NCBI GenBank assembly: GCA_028817895.1
Contig: JAPPOQ010000041.1
Coordinates: 49,096 to 113,095 of the forward strand
Direction of reading: 5' to 3'
Origin: Ahrensia sp.
GTDB lineage: Bacteria > Pseudomonadota > Alphaproteobacteria > Rhizobiales > Rhizobiaceae
Length of the DNA stretch: 64,000 nt
The notes below the pieces were generated by a model that ran no database searches, was not told the DNA's origin, and saw only the letters and a list, made by a program, of their open reading frames with translations. Positions 9,152-20,093 of this stretch are shown here, one piece after another; positions within the stretch are counted from its first letter, which is position 1, and each line of letters starts with the position of its first letter. Made by a program: the position numbers and the translations under genes.

Positions 9152-9856
9152 CTATCCTCCCAGTGCTTTCATATCCGCGACGATCGCTTCCGCCGCCGCT
9201 CTTCGGTCAGAGGCTGCCATGATCGGGCGACCAACGACAAGATGCGATGCTCCGGCTTCCAACGCTTCGGCCGGTGTCATGACACGTTTCTGGTCTCCCG
9301 CATCGGCACCGGCCGGACGAATACCGGGTGTCACAACAGCCATCTCACTGCCAACAATCTCGCGAATCGCCCGCGCTTCCCGTGCGGATGCCACAAGCCC
9401 TCCCATACCCGCGTCACGGGCCTGTTTGGCGCGCAGGGTCACCAGATCGGCGGCTGTGCCAGCATAGCCGGCTTCCGCAAGGTCTGCGTCATCCATAGAG
9501 GTCAATACGGTTACGCCCAGCAACGTCAGTTCACTTCCCCGCGCTGCTTCCACCGCTGCGCGCATGACTTTGGGATAGGCGTGGAGCGTCAACTTTGTGA
9601 CACCCATTTTCATGACGCTTTCCACGCCCTTAGCCACCGTATTGTCGATGTCGAGAAGTTTCAGGTCGAGGAAAACCGACTTTCCGGCCTCCGCCAAATC
9701 GCGCGCAAGATGCAATCCGCTCTCACGCTCCGGCGCGAAGGCGAGTTGGTGCCCGATCTTATAAAATGAAACGCTGTCGCCAAGCTCATCAATTGCCGAT
9801 CTTGCTTCAACGACCGAGGGCACGTCCAGGGCCACGATCAGGCGAGGGTCGGCCAT
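9152..9856 (-). CDS. pyrF: Orotidine-5'-phosphate decarboxylase
   Basis: About 234 residues from the ATG at 9856. It decarboxylates OMP to UMP in pyrimidine synthesis. The catalytic DxKxxDI motif is present as [11 protein letters not shown], and [15 protein letters not shown] is the phosphate-gripper region. An in-frame start 54 bases upstream was rejected because it would overlap the upstream flavin reductase gene. The order flavin reductase-pyrF-DUF1330 suggests one transcript. Confidence 0.93.
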   Translation of the reverse strand: MADPRLIVALDVPSVVEARSAIDELGDSVSFYKIGHQLAFAPERESGLHLARDLAEAGKSVFLDLKLLDIDNTVAKGVESVMKMGVTKLTLHAYPKVMRAAVEAARGSELTLLGVTVLTSMDDADLAEAGYAGTAADLVTLRAKQARDAGMGGLVASAREARAIREIVGSEMAVVTPGIRPAGADAGDQKRVMTPAEALEAGASHLVVGRPIMAASDRRAAAEAIVADMKALGG

Positions 9857-9870
9857 GACGGCCTCCGATA

Positions 9871-10434
9871 TCAGGCGTAGCGATTGGCAGCCTCTATCAG
9901 CCTGTCGCAATAGGTTTGCAACATGTTCTTTGAACGCTCCACCGCCAGATTGCCGTTTTCATCAAAAGCGTTGGCCGCATTGCCGACACCAATCTGCGGA
10001 GAGATCACCTCCTGCGCACCGATGCTGATGAGCGTGTCTCGCATATGATTGAGCGCGCGGATTCCACCCAATGCACCCGGCGAACAGGACGCCAAGGCAA
10101 AAGCGCGGTTCTGATATGGCTTCACATCGCCCATATCACGCGAGAGCCAGTCGAGCGTGTTCTTCATCAACGGTGTGATGGAGGCATTGTATTCGGGATT
10201 AACCAGCACGACCCCCTGATGCAGCGCGATTAACGCCGCCAGGTCCCTAGCTTCTCTCGGCGCGCCGGATGCCTGCTCCAGATCACCATTGTAGATCGGC
10301 ATGGGATAATCGCTCAGATCAACCAGCGTGATGTCGGCATCCGTGGCCTCAAGCGCCTGCTTGATCGCGACAGCGAGCCTGACATTGTGTGAGCCGGTGC
10401 GCGTTGAGCCCGGAATGATGATGATTTTGGTCAT
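9871..10434 (-). CDS. NADPH-dependent FMN reductase
   Basis: A 187-residue flavodoxin-fold oxidoreductase. The FMN phosphate loop [12 protein letters not shown] sits at residues 9-20, and the family motif [20 protein letters not shown] follows at about residue 79. It probably reduces flavins, quinones or azo compounds with NAD(P)H in the cytosol; the substrate cannot be assigned. It precedes pyrF by 14 bases. Confidence 0.88.
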   Translation of the reverse strand: MTKIIIIPGSTRTGSHNVRLAVAIKQALEATDADITLVDLSDYPMPIYNGDLEQASGAPREARDLAALIALHQGVVLVNPEYNASITPLMKNTLDWLSRDMGDVKPYQNRAFALASCSPGALGGIRALNHMRDTLISIGAQEVISPQIGVGNAANAFDENGNLAVERSKNMLQTYCDRLIEAANRYA

Positions 10435-10532
10435 AAGGCGATCCGCTTTTCTCGCATGAAGCTTGTAGCACGACAGGTGCCTAAGCCTTGAAAGATTAGC
10501 GCAATCTCAAGCGTGATCAATGGGTTACACCG

Positions 10533-11663
10533 TCAATCGGCCAGAGAATCGAAGAAACCCTTCATGCGCGAGAAGAAGCCGGTTGATTCCGGGCTGTTGT
10601 GCTCGCCCGACTGCTCCTCAAACTCGCTGAGCAATTCGCGCTGCCGCTTGGTGAGGTTTGTCGGCACTTCAACGGCAACCTGGATATACATGTCACCCAT
10701 CTGCACCGAGCGCAGCACCGGCATGCCTTTGCCGCGCAAGCGGAACTGCTTGCCGTTTTGTGTGCCTTCGGGAACCTTCACCTTGGTCTTGACCCCCTCG
10801 ACCGTGGCAACTTCAAACTGACCACCCAACGCGGCGGTGGTCATGGAGATCGGCACGCGGCAGTAAATATCGGAGCCATCCCGCTGGAAAAACTCATGCG
10901 GCTTGATCGACAGGAAGATGTAGAGATCGCCGGTCGGGCCGCCCCGTGTTCCTGCCTCGCCTTCCCCGGCCAGACGGATGCGCGTACCATCCTCGATGCC
11001 GGCCGGAACATTGACCGACAGCGTGCGTCGTTCGGTCGTCTTGCCGGTGCCGGAGCACGTGCCGCACGGATCGGTGATGACTTCGCCACGGCCCTGACAG
11101 GTCGGGCAAGTACGTTGGATGGAGAAAAAGCCCTGGCTGGCCCGCACCTGGCCCTGACCGCCACAGGTGCCACAGGTTGAAGGTGACGTTCCCGGTTTGG
11201 CACCGCTGCCGTCGCAGGTTTTGCAACTCACGGCTGTTGGAATTTCGATTTCTGCCGTCTTGCCCGTAAAGGCTTCTTCCAGCGAGATCTCCATATTGTA
11301 GCGCAGATCGGCACCGCGGCTGCGGCCACCGGACTGACGCCGGGCGCCACCCATCATCTCGCCGAAAATATCTTCGAAAATGTCGCTCATGCCGCCCGCG
11401 CCCATGCCGCCGAACGGGCCTGCACCACCGCCGCCATTTTCAAAGGCGGCATGGCCGAAACGATCATAAGCGGCGCGCTTTTGTGGGTCTTTCAGCGCTT
11501 CGTAGGCCTCGCCGATCTCCTTGAAACGGGCCTCGGCTTCCGGGTCGTCAGGATTGCGGTCCGGATGATATCGCATCGCATTCTTGCGAAATGCGCTCTT
11601 CAGCGCAGCAGCATCGGCGTCCCGTGATACGCCGAGCACCTCGTAATAGTCTGCCTTAGACAT
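10533..11663 (-). CDS. dnaJ: Chaperone DnaJ (Hsp40)
   Basis: A 376-residue co-chaperone that delivers substrates to DnaK and stimulates its ATPase. The J domain (residues 1-70) contains the HPD tripeptide in [12 protein letters not shown] Gly/Phe-rich linker and four zinc-binding CxxCxGxG repeats ([32 protein letters not shown]) follow, then the C-terminal peptide-binding domains. It lies 145 bases behind dnaK, with a terminator-like hairpin between them. Its expression may therefore be partly uncoupled from dnaK. Confidence 0.97.
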   Translation of the reverse strand: MSKADYYEVLGVSRDADAAALKSAFRKNAMRYHPDRNPDDPEAEARFKEIGEAYEALKDPQKRAAYDRFGHAAFENGGGGAGPFGGMGAGGMSDIFEDIFGEMMGGARRQSGGRSRGADLRYNMEISLEEAFTGKTAEIEIPTAVSCKTCDGSGAKPGTSPSTCGTCGGQGQVRASQGFFSIQRTCPTCQGRGEVITDPCGTCSGTGKTTERRTLSVNVPAGIEDGTRIRLAGEGEAGTRGGPTGDLYIFLSIKPHEFFQRDGSDIYCRVPISMTTAALGGQFEVATVEGVKTKVKVPEGTQNGKQFRLRGKGMPVLRSVQMGDMYIQVAVEVPTNLTKRQRELLSEFEEQSGEHNSPESTGFFSRMKGFFDSLAD

Positions 11664-11750
11664 CGGCCATAATCACTCTCACACAGGACATCAACCCATG
11701 AATGGCGCGGCGCCCTTGCGACCGGACACATCAGCGCCCATGAAACCTTC

Positions 11751-11786
11751 CCTCAAACACAAATCCGCCCGGCAGAACCGGGCGGA
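11751..11786 (-). terminator. Terminator-like hairpin after dnaK
   Basis: On the minus strand TCCGCCCGG, a five-base loop and CCGGGCGGA are followed by TTTGTGTTTG. It lies about 22 bases after the dnaK stop and before dnaJ, so it probably attenuates read-through from dnaK into dnaJ. Confidence 0.7.
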
Positions 11787-11808
11787 GATTGGGTCATGAA
11801 CACGTCGA

Positions 11809-13731
11809 TCAGGCCGACTTCTTCTCGTCTTCGTCGTTGATCTCTTCAAAATCAGCGTCGACGACATTGTCGTCGGCAGCGGCGTGCATCTCGGCATCCG
11901 CTGCAGCGGCCGCTTCTTCTTCGGACTGTTGGGCCTCATAGATCGCCTGACCCATCTTCATGGATGCTTCAGCGAGCGCCTGCGCCTTGGCGTTGATCTC
12001 ATCGGCATCGTCGCCTTCGATGGCCGTTTTCAGCTCGCCAACCGCGTTTTCAATGGCTTCCTTGTCTTCGGCAGAAACCTTGTCACCATGCTCTTCCAGC
12101 GATTTTTCGGTGGAATGAATGAGCGACTCGGCCTGGTTTTTCGCCTCGACAGATTCACGACGCTTCTTGTCTGCGTCAGCATTGGCCTCGGCATCCTTGA
12201 CCATCTGTTCGATATCCTCGTCCGAAAGACCGCCGGAGGCCTGGATGCGGATTTCGTGGCTTTTGCCGGTGCCCTTGTCCTTGGCGGACACGTTGACGAT
12301 GCCGTTTGCGTCGATATCGAAGGTCACCTCGATCTGCGGCACGCCGCGCGGAGCAGGAGGAATGCCGACAAGGTCAAACTGACCGAGCAGCTTGTTGTCC
12401 GACGCCATTTCGCGCTCGCCCTGGGACACGCGGATCGTCACGGCGTTCTGATTGTCTTCGGCAGTCGAGAAGGTCTGCGACTTCTTCGTCGGGATCGTGG
12501 TGTTGCGGTCGATCAGACGCGTAAACACACCACCCAAGGTTTCGATGCCAAGCGACAGCGGCGTCACATCAAGCAACAAAACGTCGGTCACGTCGCCCTG
12601 AAGAACACCGGCCTGAATGGCGGCACCCATGGCGACAACCTCATCCGGGTTCACACCCTTGTGCGGCTCCTTGCCGAAGAATTTCTTCACGGTTTCCTGC
12701 ACAGCAGGCATGCGGGTCATGCCGCCAACGAGAATGACTTCATCGACTTCACCGGCCTTCATGCCAGCATCTTTCAGCGCCTCAGCCATCGGCTTTTCGG
12801 TGCGCTTGATGAGATCACCAACCAGCGATTCGAACTTCGAACGGGTCAGCTTCATGGTCAGGTGTTTGGGGCCGGATGCATCAGCCGTGATAAACGGCAG
12901 GTTGACTTCGGTCTGAGCCGAAGAGGAGAGTTCGATCTTGGCCTTTTCTGCGGCCTCTTTCAGGCGCTGCAAGGCAAGCTTGTCGGCTTTCAGATCAACG
13001 CCCTGGTCCTTCTTGAACTCGGCGGCCAGATACTCAACCAGCGCCATGTCGAAGTCTTCACCACCGAGGAACGTGTCGCCATTGGTGGATTTCACTTCAA
13101 ACACACCATCGCCAATTTCGAGGATCGAAACGTCAAATGTGCCACCGCCAAGGTCGTAGACGGCGATGGTTTTGCCGTCATTCTTCTCCATGCCGTAAGA
13201 AAGGGCAGCGGCGGTCGGCTCGTTGATGATGCGCAGCACTTCCAGACCGGCAATCTTGCCCGCATCTTTCGTGGCCTGACGCTGGGCGTCGTTAAAATAG
13301 GCAGGAACGGTGATCACGGCCTGCTCGACCTTCTCGCCGAGATAGGCTTCGGCGGTTTCCTTCATTTTCTGAAGGATCATCGCGGAAACCTGCGATGGGG
13401 AATAGGTGTCGTCGTTCACCTTTACCCAGGCATCGCCATTGTCGCCTTTGACAATGTTGTACGGGACCAGCTTCTGGTCCTTCTTGACCGCGGCATCGTC
13501 GAACCGGCGGCCGATCAGTCTTTTCACTGCAAAGATTGTGTTTTCGGGGTTCGTAACGGCCTGACGCTTTGCGGGCTGACCGACCAGGCGCTCTGAGTCG
13601 TCCGTGAAGGCGACCATGGAGGGTGTCGTGCGCGCACCTTCCGCATTCTCAATAACCTTGGGCTGCTTGCCATCCATCACGGCGACGCAGGAGTTGGTGG
13701 TTCCCAGGTCGATACCAATTACTTTTGCCAT
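11809..13731 (-). CDS. dnaK: Chaperone DnaK (Hsp70)
   Basis: A 640-residue Hsp70 starting [15 protein letters not shown]. The nucleotide-binding domain has the phosphate-1 loop DLGTTNS, the phosphate-2 loop [13 protein letters not shown] and the adenosine motif [13 protein letters not shown]. The linker [14 protein letters not shown] precedes the beta-sandwich substrate domain, and a helical lid with an acidic [10 protein letters not shown] tail ends the protein. The ATG at 13731 was chosen because the in-frame extension upstream (to 14001) has no family similarity and covers the promoter. Length and motifs are typical. Confidence 0.98.
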   Translation of the reverse strand: MAKVIGIDLGTTNSCVAVMDGKQPKVIENAEGARTTPSMVAFTDDSERLVGQPAKRQAVTNPENTIFAVKRLIGRRFDDAAVKKDQKLVPYNIVKGDNGDAWVKVNDDTYSPSQVSAMILQKMKETAEAYLGEKVEQAVITVPAYFNDAQRQATKDAGKIAGLEVLRIINEPTAAALSYGMEKNDGKTIAVYDLGGGTFDVSILEIGDGVFEVKSTNGDTFLGGEDFDMALVEYLAAEFKKDQGVDLKADKLALQRLKEAAEKAKIELSSSAQTEVNLPFITADASGPKHLTMKLTRSKFESLVGDLIKRTEKPMAEALKDAGMKAGEVDEVILVGGMTRMPAVQETVKKFFGKEPHKGVNPDEVVAMGAAIQAGVLQGDVTDVLLLDVTPLSLGIETLGGVFTRLIDRNTTIPTKKSQTFSTAEDNQNAVTIRVSQGEREMASDNKLLGQFDLVGIPPAPRGVPQIEVTFDIDANGIVNVSAKDKGTGKSHEIRIQASGGLSDEDIEQMVKDAEANADADKKRRESVEAKNQAESLIHSTEKSLEEHGDKVSAEDKEAIENAVGELKTAIEGDDADEINAKAQALAEASMKMGQAIYEAQQSEEEAAAAADAEMHAAADDNVVDADFEEINDEDEKKSA

Positions 13732-13915
13732 GCTCTTTTCTCCATTTAGCGCCCTGTCGGAACCCTGTTGGCGTCTCCAGTTTGGAACCGGGGAAAAACG
13801 CTGCCCGATGGCAAGGCATTCATTGACAGGACCTGGCGGATTTCTTGTTCTTTTGCCGCCGAATGCACCAACCCCTCCCGAAAAGGAGTTTTGTACGCCA
13901 CGGCTTTCTGGCGAT

Positions 13916-13943
13916 ATATAAGAGGCTTCAAAACCGCTGCAAG
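13916..13943 (-). promoter_or_regulatory. RpoH (sigma-32) type heat-shock promoter of dnaK
   Basis: On the minus strand, CTTG at 13943-13940 and CTTATAT at 13922-13916 are separated by exactly 17 bases. This fits the alphaproteobacterial RpoH consensus (CTTG, 17-18 bases, CYTATNT). It lies about 185 bases upstream of the dnaK ATG, leaving a long 5' leader. Confidence 0.8.
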
Positions 13944-14027
13944 GATTCGAAATGCAGAAATTCGCGCGTTTTTGGGGCGATTTTTCCCGCAAATCCTGCA
14001 CTTTCCGGCAGCACTGATGTGCCAGCG

Positions 14028-14639
14028 ATGATTGAACTGCCGCAGGGCGTGCACCACTGGCCCGGCTATCTTGACCACCAGCAGCAGAAAGTCCTGCTCA
14101 GCCTCATTCGAGAAGCTGTCAAACAGGCGCCACTGTTTACGCCACGCATGCCACGAACGGGCAAGCCCATGTCGGTGCGCATGACCAATCTGGGCAGTCA
14201 TGGTTGGGTGACGGATAGGGAAAGCGGCTATCGCTACCAGACCACCCATCCGCAGACCGGCACAAGCTGGCCGCCCATGCCGGAGATGCTGCTCAATATC
14301 TGGAACGAACTCTCCAACTGTTCGCGACCGCCGCAGGCCTGCCTCGTCAATTTCTACGAGGCCGAAGCAAAAATGGGGATGCATCAGGACCGAGATGAGG
14401 AGGACTTCGATGCGCCAGTTCTTTCGCTTTCCTTGGGCGATGACTGCCTGTTTCGCGTTGGCGGTACGCAGCGCGGTGGCAAAACGGTTGGTTTTCGGCT
14501 GTGCAGCGGCGATGCGATGATGCTGACCGGACCGGCGCGACTCGCCTTTCATGGCGTCGGCAGAATCTATCCGGATACGTCGGATCTGCTGAAACAGGGT
14601 GGACGCATCAACCTCACCTTGCGCCGGGTCACCGCGTGA
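14028..14639 (+). CDS. alkB: AlkB-type 2-oxoglutarate/Fe(II) dioxygenase (DNA/RNA alkylation repair)
   Basis: A 203-residue oxidative demethylase for alkylated bases such as 1-methyladenine and 3-methylcytosine. The iron triad is visible: HQD in [10 protein letters not shown], and the distal His in [11 protein letters not shown]. The 2-oxoglutarate-binding Arg is in INLTLRRV at the C-terminus. [17 protein letters not shown] is the family's NxY region. The start ATG at 14028 is preferred to an upstream in-frame start that would overlap the dnaK promoter region. It is divergent from dnaK and converges with the HAD gene, the two ends overlapping by 11 bases. Confidence 0.92.
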   Translation: MIELPQGVHHWPGYLDHQQQKVLLSLIREAVKQAPLFTPRMPRTGKPMSVRMTNLGSHGWVTDRESGYRYQTTHPQTGTSWPPMPEMLLNIWNELSNCSRPPQACLVNFYEAEAKMGMHQDRDEEDFDAPVLSLSLGDDCLFRVGGTQRGGKTVGFRLCSGDAMMLTGPARLAFHGVGRIYPDTSDLLKQGGRINLTLRRVTA

Positions 14640-15333
14640 CGGCCAGGCCTCCGATCGTTTCAACCAGCCGGTCCCAATCTGAATTCGGTTCCAGATCTTT
14701 CGACTGACCGGGACCATATTCCGTGGGTCTGGCAATAAAGGCTGTGCGCAACCCGGCATCGCGCGCCGCGACCAAATCATCATTGTGCGCGGCGACCATC
14801 ATGACATCGGCAGGGTTGAGCCTCAGAGCGGCACAGTTCGACAGGTAGACCTCGCGTTCTGGCTTGTAATTCTTTGCGATCTCAGCACCCAAAATACAGT
14901 CCCACGGCAGGCCGCCATATTTGGCAAGGCGCGTCATCAGCGCGATGGATCCGTTGGAGCAAGGCGCGATAATCGCCTGTTCTTTCAGGTCATTAAGACC
15001 CTCCACAACATCGGGCCAGGGATCAAGCTTCTCCCAGGCCCTGTTCAGCGCAGCTCGTTCAGCATTATCAAACTGCGCCTCAAGACCAAAGGTGGCCAAC
15101 ACTCGGTCAAGGTTCTCAAGATGCAGATCGTCCAGCGCGATATAGCCCCGGCCTCCGCTTCGAATGCGCTCCATAGCGGGCTGATACTCACCACGCCAGG
15201 CATCGGCAAAACTGCGGGCATCGACATCCAGCCCTCTTGTATCAAAGACGTGTGCGCATTCGCGGGCGACGCTTTCCCGCCAGTCGACCAGCGTGCCGAA
15301 GACATCAAAGATATAGGCCTTGGGTGTTGTCAC
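14629..15333 (-). CDS. HAD-superfamily hydrolase, haloacid dehalogenase type II-like
   Basis: About 234 residues from a GTG at 15333. Motif I is FDVFGTLVDW, with the nucleophilic Asp first; motif II is PCSNGS; motif III and IV are KNYKPEREVY and VMMVAAHNDDLVAARDAGL. The order and spacing match L-2-haloacid dehalogenases. Whether the substrate is a haloacid is unknown. The GTG overlaps the stop of the upstream MoeB/ThiF-like gene as GTGA, so translation is coupled. That is why it is preferred to an earlier ATG inside that gene. Confidence 0.85.
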   Translation of the reverse strand: MTTPKAYIFDVFGTLVDWRESVARECAHVFDTRGLDVDARSFADAWRGEYQPAMERIRSGGRGYIALDDLHLENLDRVLATFGLEAQFDNAERAALNRAWEKLDPWPDVVEGLNDLKEQAIIAPCSNGSIALMTRLAKYGGLPWDCILGAEIAKNYKPEREVYLSNCAALRLNPADVMMVAAHNDDLVAARDAGLRTAFIARPTEYGPGQSKDLEPNSDWDRLVETIGGLAVTR

Positions 15334-16076
15334 GCGCGGCGCCTCTTGTAACGGATCGTCTGGGCTTCCATGGTCAAGCCATTGATCATGAGCAGTTTGC
15401 CGATCAGGCATTGCCCGGCGCCGGTGATCAGCTTGATCGCTTCCAGCGCCTGCATGGTGCCCAGCATCCCGGTCACAGCGCCCATGATCCCGGCTTCGGC
15501 GCAGCTTGGCACAATGCCCGCTTCAGGAGCTTGCGGAAACAAATCGCGATAGGATGGGTTGTCGTCTTCCCATGGGCGAAGCGTGGTGATGGACCCGTCA
15601 AACCGGCTGACCGCCGCGCTTACCAAGGACACTTTTGCATCTGCGCAAGCATCGGCCGCAGCGTAGCGCGTTTCGAAATTGTCGCTGCAATCCAGTGCAA
15701 CTGTCTGCCCCATCAGCAGTGAGACGGCATTGGTTTCGTTGAAACGCGCCTGTACGGAGACCACCGCAACATGCGGATTGAGTCGCTTCACGTCTCGCGC
15801 AGCACTTTCAACCTTCGCCGACCCAACTTCGCCTGTGCCGTGAACGACCTGACGTTGCAGGTTCGACAGGCTTACCTCATCATCATCGACCAGAGTGAGC
15901 GTGCCCACGCCCGCCGCCGCCAGATATTGGATGGCAGGCGCACCCAACCCACCCGCTCCAATAACCAGGACGCGCGCTGCTTTCAGCTTTTGCTGGCCGA
16001 TACCGCCAATTTCCGGCAGCACCAGATGGCGCGCGTAGCGCTCGATCTCGTCTTGATTCAGAGACGCTTGAGACAT
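15330..16076 (-). CDS. MoeB/ThiF/HesA-family E1-like adenylyltransferase
   Basis: A 248-residue protein from the ATG at 16076 (MSQASLNQDE). The nucleotide loop VLVIGAGGLGAPAIQYLAAAGVG and the ERYARHLVLPEIGGIGQQKL start are characteristic of enzymes that adenylate the C-terminal Gly-Gly of MoaD or ThiS. An expected Cys is retained in VPSCAEAGIMGAVTG. The two CxxC zinc pairs of E. coli MoeB are missing: the usual CYRC position reads SYRD, and the C-terminus has none. It could be MoeB, ThiF or a related sulfur-carrier activator. It lies immediately downstream of recF, with a 19-base gap between recF's stop and its start. Confidence 0.85.
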   Translation of the reverse strand: MSQASLNQDEIERYARHLVLPEIGGIGQQKLKAARVLVIGAGGLGAPAIQYLAAAGVGTLTLVDDDEVSLSNLQRQVVHGTGEVGSAKVESAARDVKRLNPHVAVVSVQARFNETNAVSLLMGQTVALDCSDNFETRYAAADACADAKVSLVSAAVSRFDGSITTLRPWEDDNPSYRDLFPQAPEAGIVPSCAEAGIMGAVTGMLGTMQALEAIKLITGAGQCLIGKLLMINGLTMEAQTIRYKRRRA

Positions 16077-16095
16077 CGTGACAGGCTGCACCGCA

Positions 16096-17238
16096 TCACC
16101 CGGCCTTGGCAACCGTTCCAGCCGAAACGGTGAGATATTGTGCGCGTCCACCCAATGACTCGAACAAATGCTGATCGGTTCCCGTCATCCAGGCCTGGCA
16201 CCCCAGGTTATCGATCAGATCAAAGAGCGAAGCGCGTCTGGCGCTGTCGAGATGAGCGGCGACTTCATCGAGCAGAAGGATCGGCACCATCTTTGAGACA
16301 GACGCCGTCAGCCGAGCATGGGCGAGGATCAGGCCGAGCAGCAAAGCCTTCTGTTCGCCAGTGGAGCACAAGGCCGCCTCCATATCCTTTTCGGCATGGC
16401 GCACGGCAAGGTCGCTGCGATGAGGCCCGTGCAATGTGCGTCCGGCAGCGGCATCCGCAGACCGGTTACGCTGCAACAAGGCGCGATATTCATCTTCAAT
16501 GTCAGCCGATGCGCCTCGCCCGATCATAGGTTCGATCACCCCTTCCAGCGCGATCTCTGCTTGGGGGAACGTGCCGTGGGGAGCGGTTTCGATCATGCCT
16601 CGCAGCAGCGATACGAGCTCAGAACGCGCCGTTGCCACCGCGACCGCCGATTGCACCATTTCCTCCTCGATACCGGACAACCATGCCGGATCGGCGCCTC
16701 GGTCTTCGAGCAGCTTGTTGCGCCCGCGCATGGCCTTTTCAAAGGCTGTTACCCGCCGCGCGTGCAATGGATCGATCGCCAGCACAAGCCGATCCAGAAA
16801 ACGGCGCCGATCGCCAGGAGAGCCCGTGAACAGGCCGTCCATGGCTGGGGTCAGCCAGAGCACCCGACCGTGATCAAGCAGGTCATCGCTGGCCTTTGCA
16901 GGTGCGCCATTGATGCGCACGCGCCGTTGCGTCTCGACGCCCGCAGTTGTGGTGCGCAAGCCGGTGCCGATCTGCGCTTCACCGACGGCCCCTTGCAACG
17001 TGGCATGCATCGCCCAGCTTCCGTCACCGCCAGCCAAGGCGACTTTGTCATAGGCAGCGCGGCGCAAGCCACGCCCCGGCGACAGAAATGAAACTGCCTC
17101 AAGAAGATTGGTCTTGCCGGAACCGTTTTCTCCGGTCAGCACGACATGATGTTGCTCAAGCGGAAGATCGAGCTTCTCGTAGTTTCGAAAGCGATCCAGC
17201 TTGAGCCGCTCTATCCAGACGGATGTGGAAGCGCTCAC
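16096..17238 (-). CDS. recF: DNA replication and repair protein RecF
   Basis: A 380-residue SMC-like ATPase that loads RecA at gaps. Walker A is TGENGSGKTNLLEAV near residue 34, the ABC signature region is CSTGEQKALLLGLI and Walker B is ILLLDEVAAHLD. KLDRFRNYEKLDL at the N-terminus is typical. The ATG overlaps the dnaN stop as ATGA, so the two are translationally coupled in a dnaN-recF operon. Confidence 0.96.
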   Translation of the reverse strand: MSASTSVWIERLKLDRFRNYEKLDLPLEQHHVVLTGENGSGKTNLLEAVSFLSPGRGLRRAAYDKVALAGGDGSWAMHATLQGAVGEAQIGTGLRTTTAGVETQRRVRINGAPAKASDDLLDHGRVLWLTPAMDGLFTGSPGDRRRFLDRLVLAIDPLHARRVTAFEKAMRGRNKLLEDRGADPAWLSGIEEEMVQSAVAVATARSELVSLLRGMIETAPHGTFPQAEIALEGVIEPMIGRGASADIEDEYRALLQRNRSADAAAGRTLHGPHRSDLAVRHAEKDMEAALCSTGEQKALLLGLILAHARLTASVSKMVPILLLDEVAAHLDSARRASLFDLIDNLGCQAWMTGTDQHLFESLGGRAQYLTVSAGTVAKAG

Positions 17239-18350
17239 ACGCGCATCGGCATCAGCACATAAAGGGCTGCGCTATCGCCCTTCTCGCGAATGAGGGTCGG
17301 CGAACCGGGATCGGCCAGCATGAAGTTCGTCTCGTCGGCAGAAAGCTGGTTCGTAATGTCCAGCAGATAGCGTGAGTTGAAGCCAATATCGAGCGCGTCG
17401 GACTCGTAGCCCACGGCGATTTCTTCCTCCGCAGAGCCGGAGTCGGGATTGTTGACGGAGAGCTTCAACTGACCCTGGCTGAGCGATAGTTTAACCGCAC
17501 GGCCACGATCCGACGCGATGGTCGAGACTCGATCAACGGCGGACGAAAACGTGGCCCGATCCAGCACCAGATGCTTGTCATTGTTGGTTGGAATCACGCG
17601 ATTGTAGTCGGGAAACGTCCCGTCGATCAGTTTGGACGTCAGCACAACCGGCCCGACGGTGAAACGGATTTTGGATTCCGACACTTCGATGGTGACCGTG
17701 TCGTCGGAGTTTTCCAGAAGCTTTTGCACTTCACCAACCGCTTTGCGCGGAATGATGATGCCTGGCATGCCATCGACACCCGCAGGCGCCTTTGTCTGGG
17801 CCTGCGCAAGACGATGGCCATCCGTTGCCACAGCGCGCAACTTGGCTTCTCCATCATCTTCCACACCGTGCAGATAGATGCCGTTGAGATAGTAGCGCGT
17901 TTCTTCGGTCGAAATCGCAAACTGTGTTCGATCGATCAGCCCTTTGAACTCCGCGCAGCCAATGCGGAAAATGTGGCTGAATTCACCCGCCGTCAGGTCG
18001 GGAAAGTCGCCCTCCGGCAGCATCTGAAGGCGAAATTGCGAGCGGCCCGACACCAATTTCAGGCCATTATCGTCGCCCACGGCCAGCATCACCTCGGCGC
18101 CATCCGGCAATTTGCGCACGATGTCATAGAGCATATGGGCAGAAACGGTGGTTGCCCCGGCAACATCGATCGCGGCCGGTGTGGTTTCCGTTACTTCAAT
18201 GTCGAGATCGGTGGCTTTGAGCGTTAGAGCACCATCGTCAGCCTTCAGCAGAACATTGGAGAGAATCGGAATCGTGTTGCGGCGTTCAACCACACGCTGC
18301 ACATGGCTAAGGCTTTTGAGAAGATCGGAACGCTCTAATGTAACGCGCAT
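17235..18350 (-). CDS. dnaN: DNA polymerase III beta subunit (sliding clamp)
   Basis: A 371-residue clamp of three homologous domains that tethers polymerase III to DNA. The N-terminus MRVTLERSDLLKSLSHVQRVVERRNTIPILSNVLL and the C-terminus YVLMPMRV are both highly characteristic. The C-terminal MPMR forms the wall of the peptide-binding pocket. It lies about 200 bases downstream of dnaA on the same strand. Confidence 0.97.
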   Translation of the reverse strand: MRVTLERSDLLKSLSHVQRVVERRNTIPILSNVLLKADDGALTLKATDLDIEVTETTPAAIDVAGATTVSAHMLYDIVRKLPDGAEVMLAVGDDNGLKLVSGRSQFRLQMLPEGDFPDLTAGEFSHIFRIGCAEFKGLIDRTQFAISTEETRYYLNGIYLHGVEDDGEAKLRAVATDGHRLAQAQTKAPAGVDGMPGIIIPRKAVGEVQKLLENSDDTVTIEVSESKIRFTVGPVVLTSKLIDGTFPDYNRVIPTNNDKHLVLDRATFSSAVDRVSTIASDRGRAVKLSLSQGQLKLSVNNPDSGSAEEEIAVGYESDALDIGFNSRYLLDITNQLSADETNFMLADPGSPTLIREKGDSAALYVLMPMRV

Positions 18351-18554
18351 GGAGACGGGCTTTCCAATGTTGCGGCACCGGCCCTGGCGCCGCCAATTTC
18401 ATGTCTGGATAAAGATGTGCGCTCAACGCGCCACCATCCTCGGTCTGCCAAGGTGGCGCAAGGATGGAGCCGTTTCAAGATCGCGACAGGCTGGTGCACA
18501 GCTTTGAAGCGCGATCGCCGCCCTCGCTTTCAACCAGTGGTCACGCGAAAAGCA

Positions 18555-20093
18555 CTACCCCAGATCGTCGATCAGCCTTTGCAACAACTCGATTTCCTGC
18601 GCCAGTTTCGGATCAGCACCCCGCAATTCGGTAATCTTGCGGACCGCATGCAGAACAGTCGTGTGATCGCGACCGCCGAAGCGACGTCCAATCTCCGGCA
18701 GCGAGCGCGGCGTCATCATTTTGGACAGATACATGGCGATCTGGCGTGGGCGCACGATGACGCGGGTGCGTCGATTGGACAGAAGATCATTTTTCGACAC
18801 ATCATAGTGTCGGGCGACGACCTTCTGGATGTCCTCAATCCGAACACGCCGCTGCTCGCCGGACATGACGAGATGGCTGAGCATCCTCGAAATGGCCTCA
18901 GGATCAAGCGGCCCGTCCGAAAACCGGCTTTGCACGATGAGTTGGTTGAAGGCACCCTCCAGATCCCGCCCGGACGATGCAACCTTAGTAGCCACGAAAT
19001 CGAGAATATCGTTGGAGATTTCCAGCTGGGGGTCTTCCTTGCGCGCCTCTTCATAACGCAGACCGAGAATGGTTTGACGCATTTCCAGATCGGGCCGCTC
19101 AATTTCCAAAGCCACGCCGCCACGCAACCGCGATTTCACGCGATCATTGAGCGATTCAAGCTCCGAGGGCTGCCGATCAGCGGCGACCACCACCTGCTTG
19201 GCTGAATCGATCAACGCATTGAGGAGATGGCAAAATTCCTGCTGGATGCTTTGGCCTTGCAGAAACTGCATGTCGTCGATCAACAACAAGTCGATGTCAC
19301 GCAGCGACTCCTTGAAATCCAGCGCCTGTTTGTCGCGAATGGCCGAGGCGAAGCGCCACATGAAATACTCGGCCGTCAGATACAGGATTTTCGCCTGCTT
19401 GTTGCGCACCGTTGCTGCCCAAGCGATGGCCTGCAAGAGATGCGTTTTCCCAAGGCCCACGCCTGCGTGGATGAACAGCGGGTTGAAACGCGCTGCGGAC
19501 CCGTCCGACTCAGCTACGGAGCGAGCGCCAGCGCAGGCCATTCTGTTGGACGGTCCTTCAACAAAATTCTCGAATGTGAAGCTCGGATCAAGCGGGGAAC
19601 CGAAGAAACCCCCGCCACGTCCACCAAGCGCCAAAGCCGGCGGCTTTGGTGGCAGCTTTCCACGTTGCCCGTCGCCCATCGCCAGCGGCACAGCCTGTTT
19701 GGGAGCGGCCCCGAGCGACGCTGAAGCGGCCTGCTGTCGTGGGCGGGCCACCTCCGCCCGCTGTCCGCCGTTCTCGCCGTTTTCGGATCGAACTGCACTG
19801 CGCACCACCACATCGATGCGCAGCAAGTCTTCGATCTGCTCCTTCCACAGCGCCATGAGCAGCTTCGCGTAATGCGTTCTGATCCAGCTTTTCAGAAACA
19901 TCGTCGGTACCGAGAGCGTCAGTTGACCCGTCGACACGGCTTCAAGTCGGCAACGGCTGAACCAACTCGCATAGGCGTCTTCGCCCAGCTTGGCTTTCAA
20001 CTGCGCGCAGACACGTTCCCACTGACGAGCATGTTTGGCCGAAACGGTCGAGGCATAGTTGCGGCCCTTCGCGTCTTCATCGGAACCGCTCAT
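18555..20093 (-). CDS. dnaA: Chromosomal replication initiator DnaA
   Basis: A 513-residue AAA+ initiator from the ATG at 20093 (MSGSDEDAK). Domain I ([22 protein letters not shown]) binds helicase and partner proteins, and a Gly/Ala/Pro-rich domain II linker follows. Domain III has Walker [14 protein letters not shown], Walker [11 protein letters not shown] and sensor motifs. The domain IV box-binding signature is [14 protein letters not shown]. In-frame codons continue to 20246 but have no family similarity; CAAGGTG just before 20093 can serve as a Shine-Dalgarno. Upstream lie the rhodanese gene and the GANTC-rich gap. Confidence 0.96.
   Translation of the reverse strand: MSGSDEDAKGRNYASTVSAKHARQWERVCAQLKAKLGEDAYASWFSRCRLEAVSTGQLTLSVPTMFLKSWIRTHYAKLLMALWKEQIEDLLRIDVVVRSAVRSENGENGGQRAEVARPRQQAASASLGAAPKQAVPLAMGDGQRGKLPPKPPALALGGRGGGFFGSPLDPSFTFENFVEGPSNRMACAGARSVAESDGSAARFNPLFIHAGVGLGKTHLLQAIAWAATVRNKQAKILYLTAEYFMWRFASAIRDKQALDFKESLRDIDLLLIDDMQFLQGQSIQQEFCHLLNALIDSAKQVVVAADRQPSELESLNDRVKSRLRGGVALEIERPDLEMRQTILGLRYEEARKEDPQLEISNDILDFVATKVASSGRDLEGAFNQLIVQSRFSDGPLDPEAISRMLSHLVMSGEQRRVRIEDIQKVVARHYDVSKNDLLSNRRTRVIVRPRQIAMYLSKMMTPRSLPEIGRRFGGRDHTTVLHAVRKITELRGADPKLAQEIELLQRLIDDLG

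Noticed and set aside
11884..13596. 570-codon ORF on the plus strand opposite dnaK
   Set aside because: Antisense shadow of a GC-rich gene. Its sequence is His- and Val-rich without domains, and dnaK is certain.
13746..14783. 345-codon minus-strand ORF over alkB
   Set aside because: Antisense to a well-supported alkB with intact iron and 2-oxoglutarate residues, and it covers the dnaK promoter.
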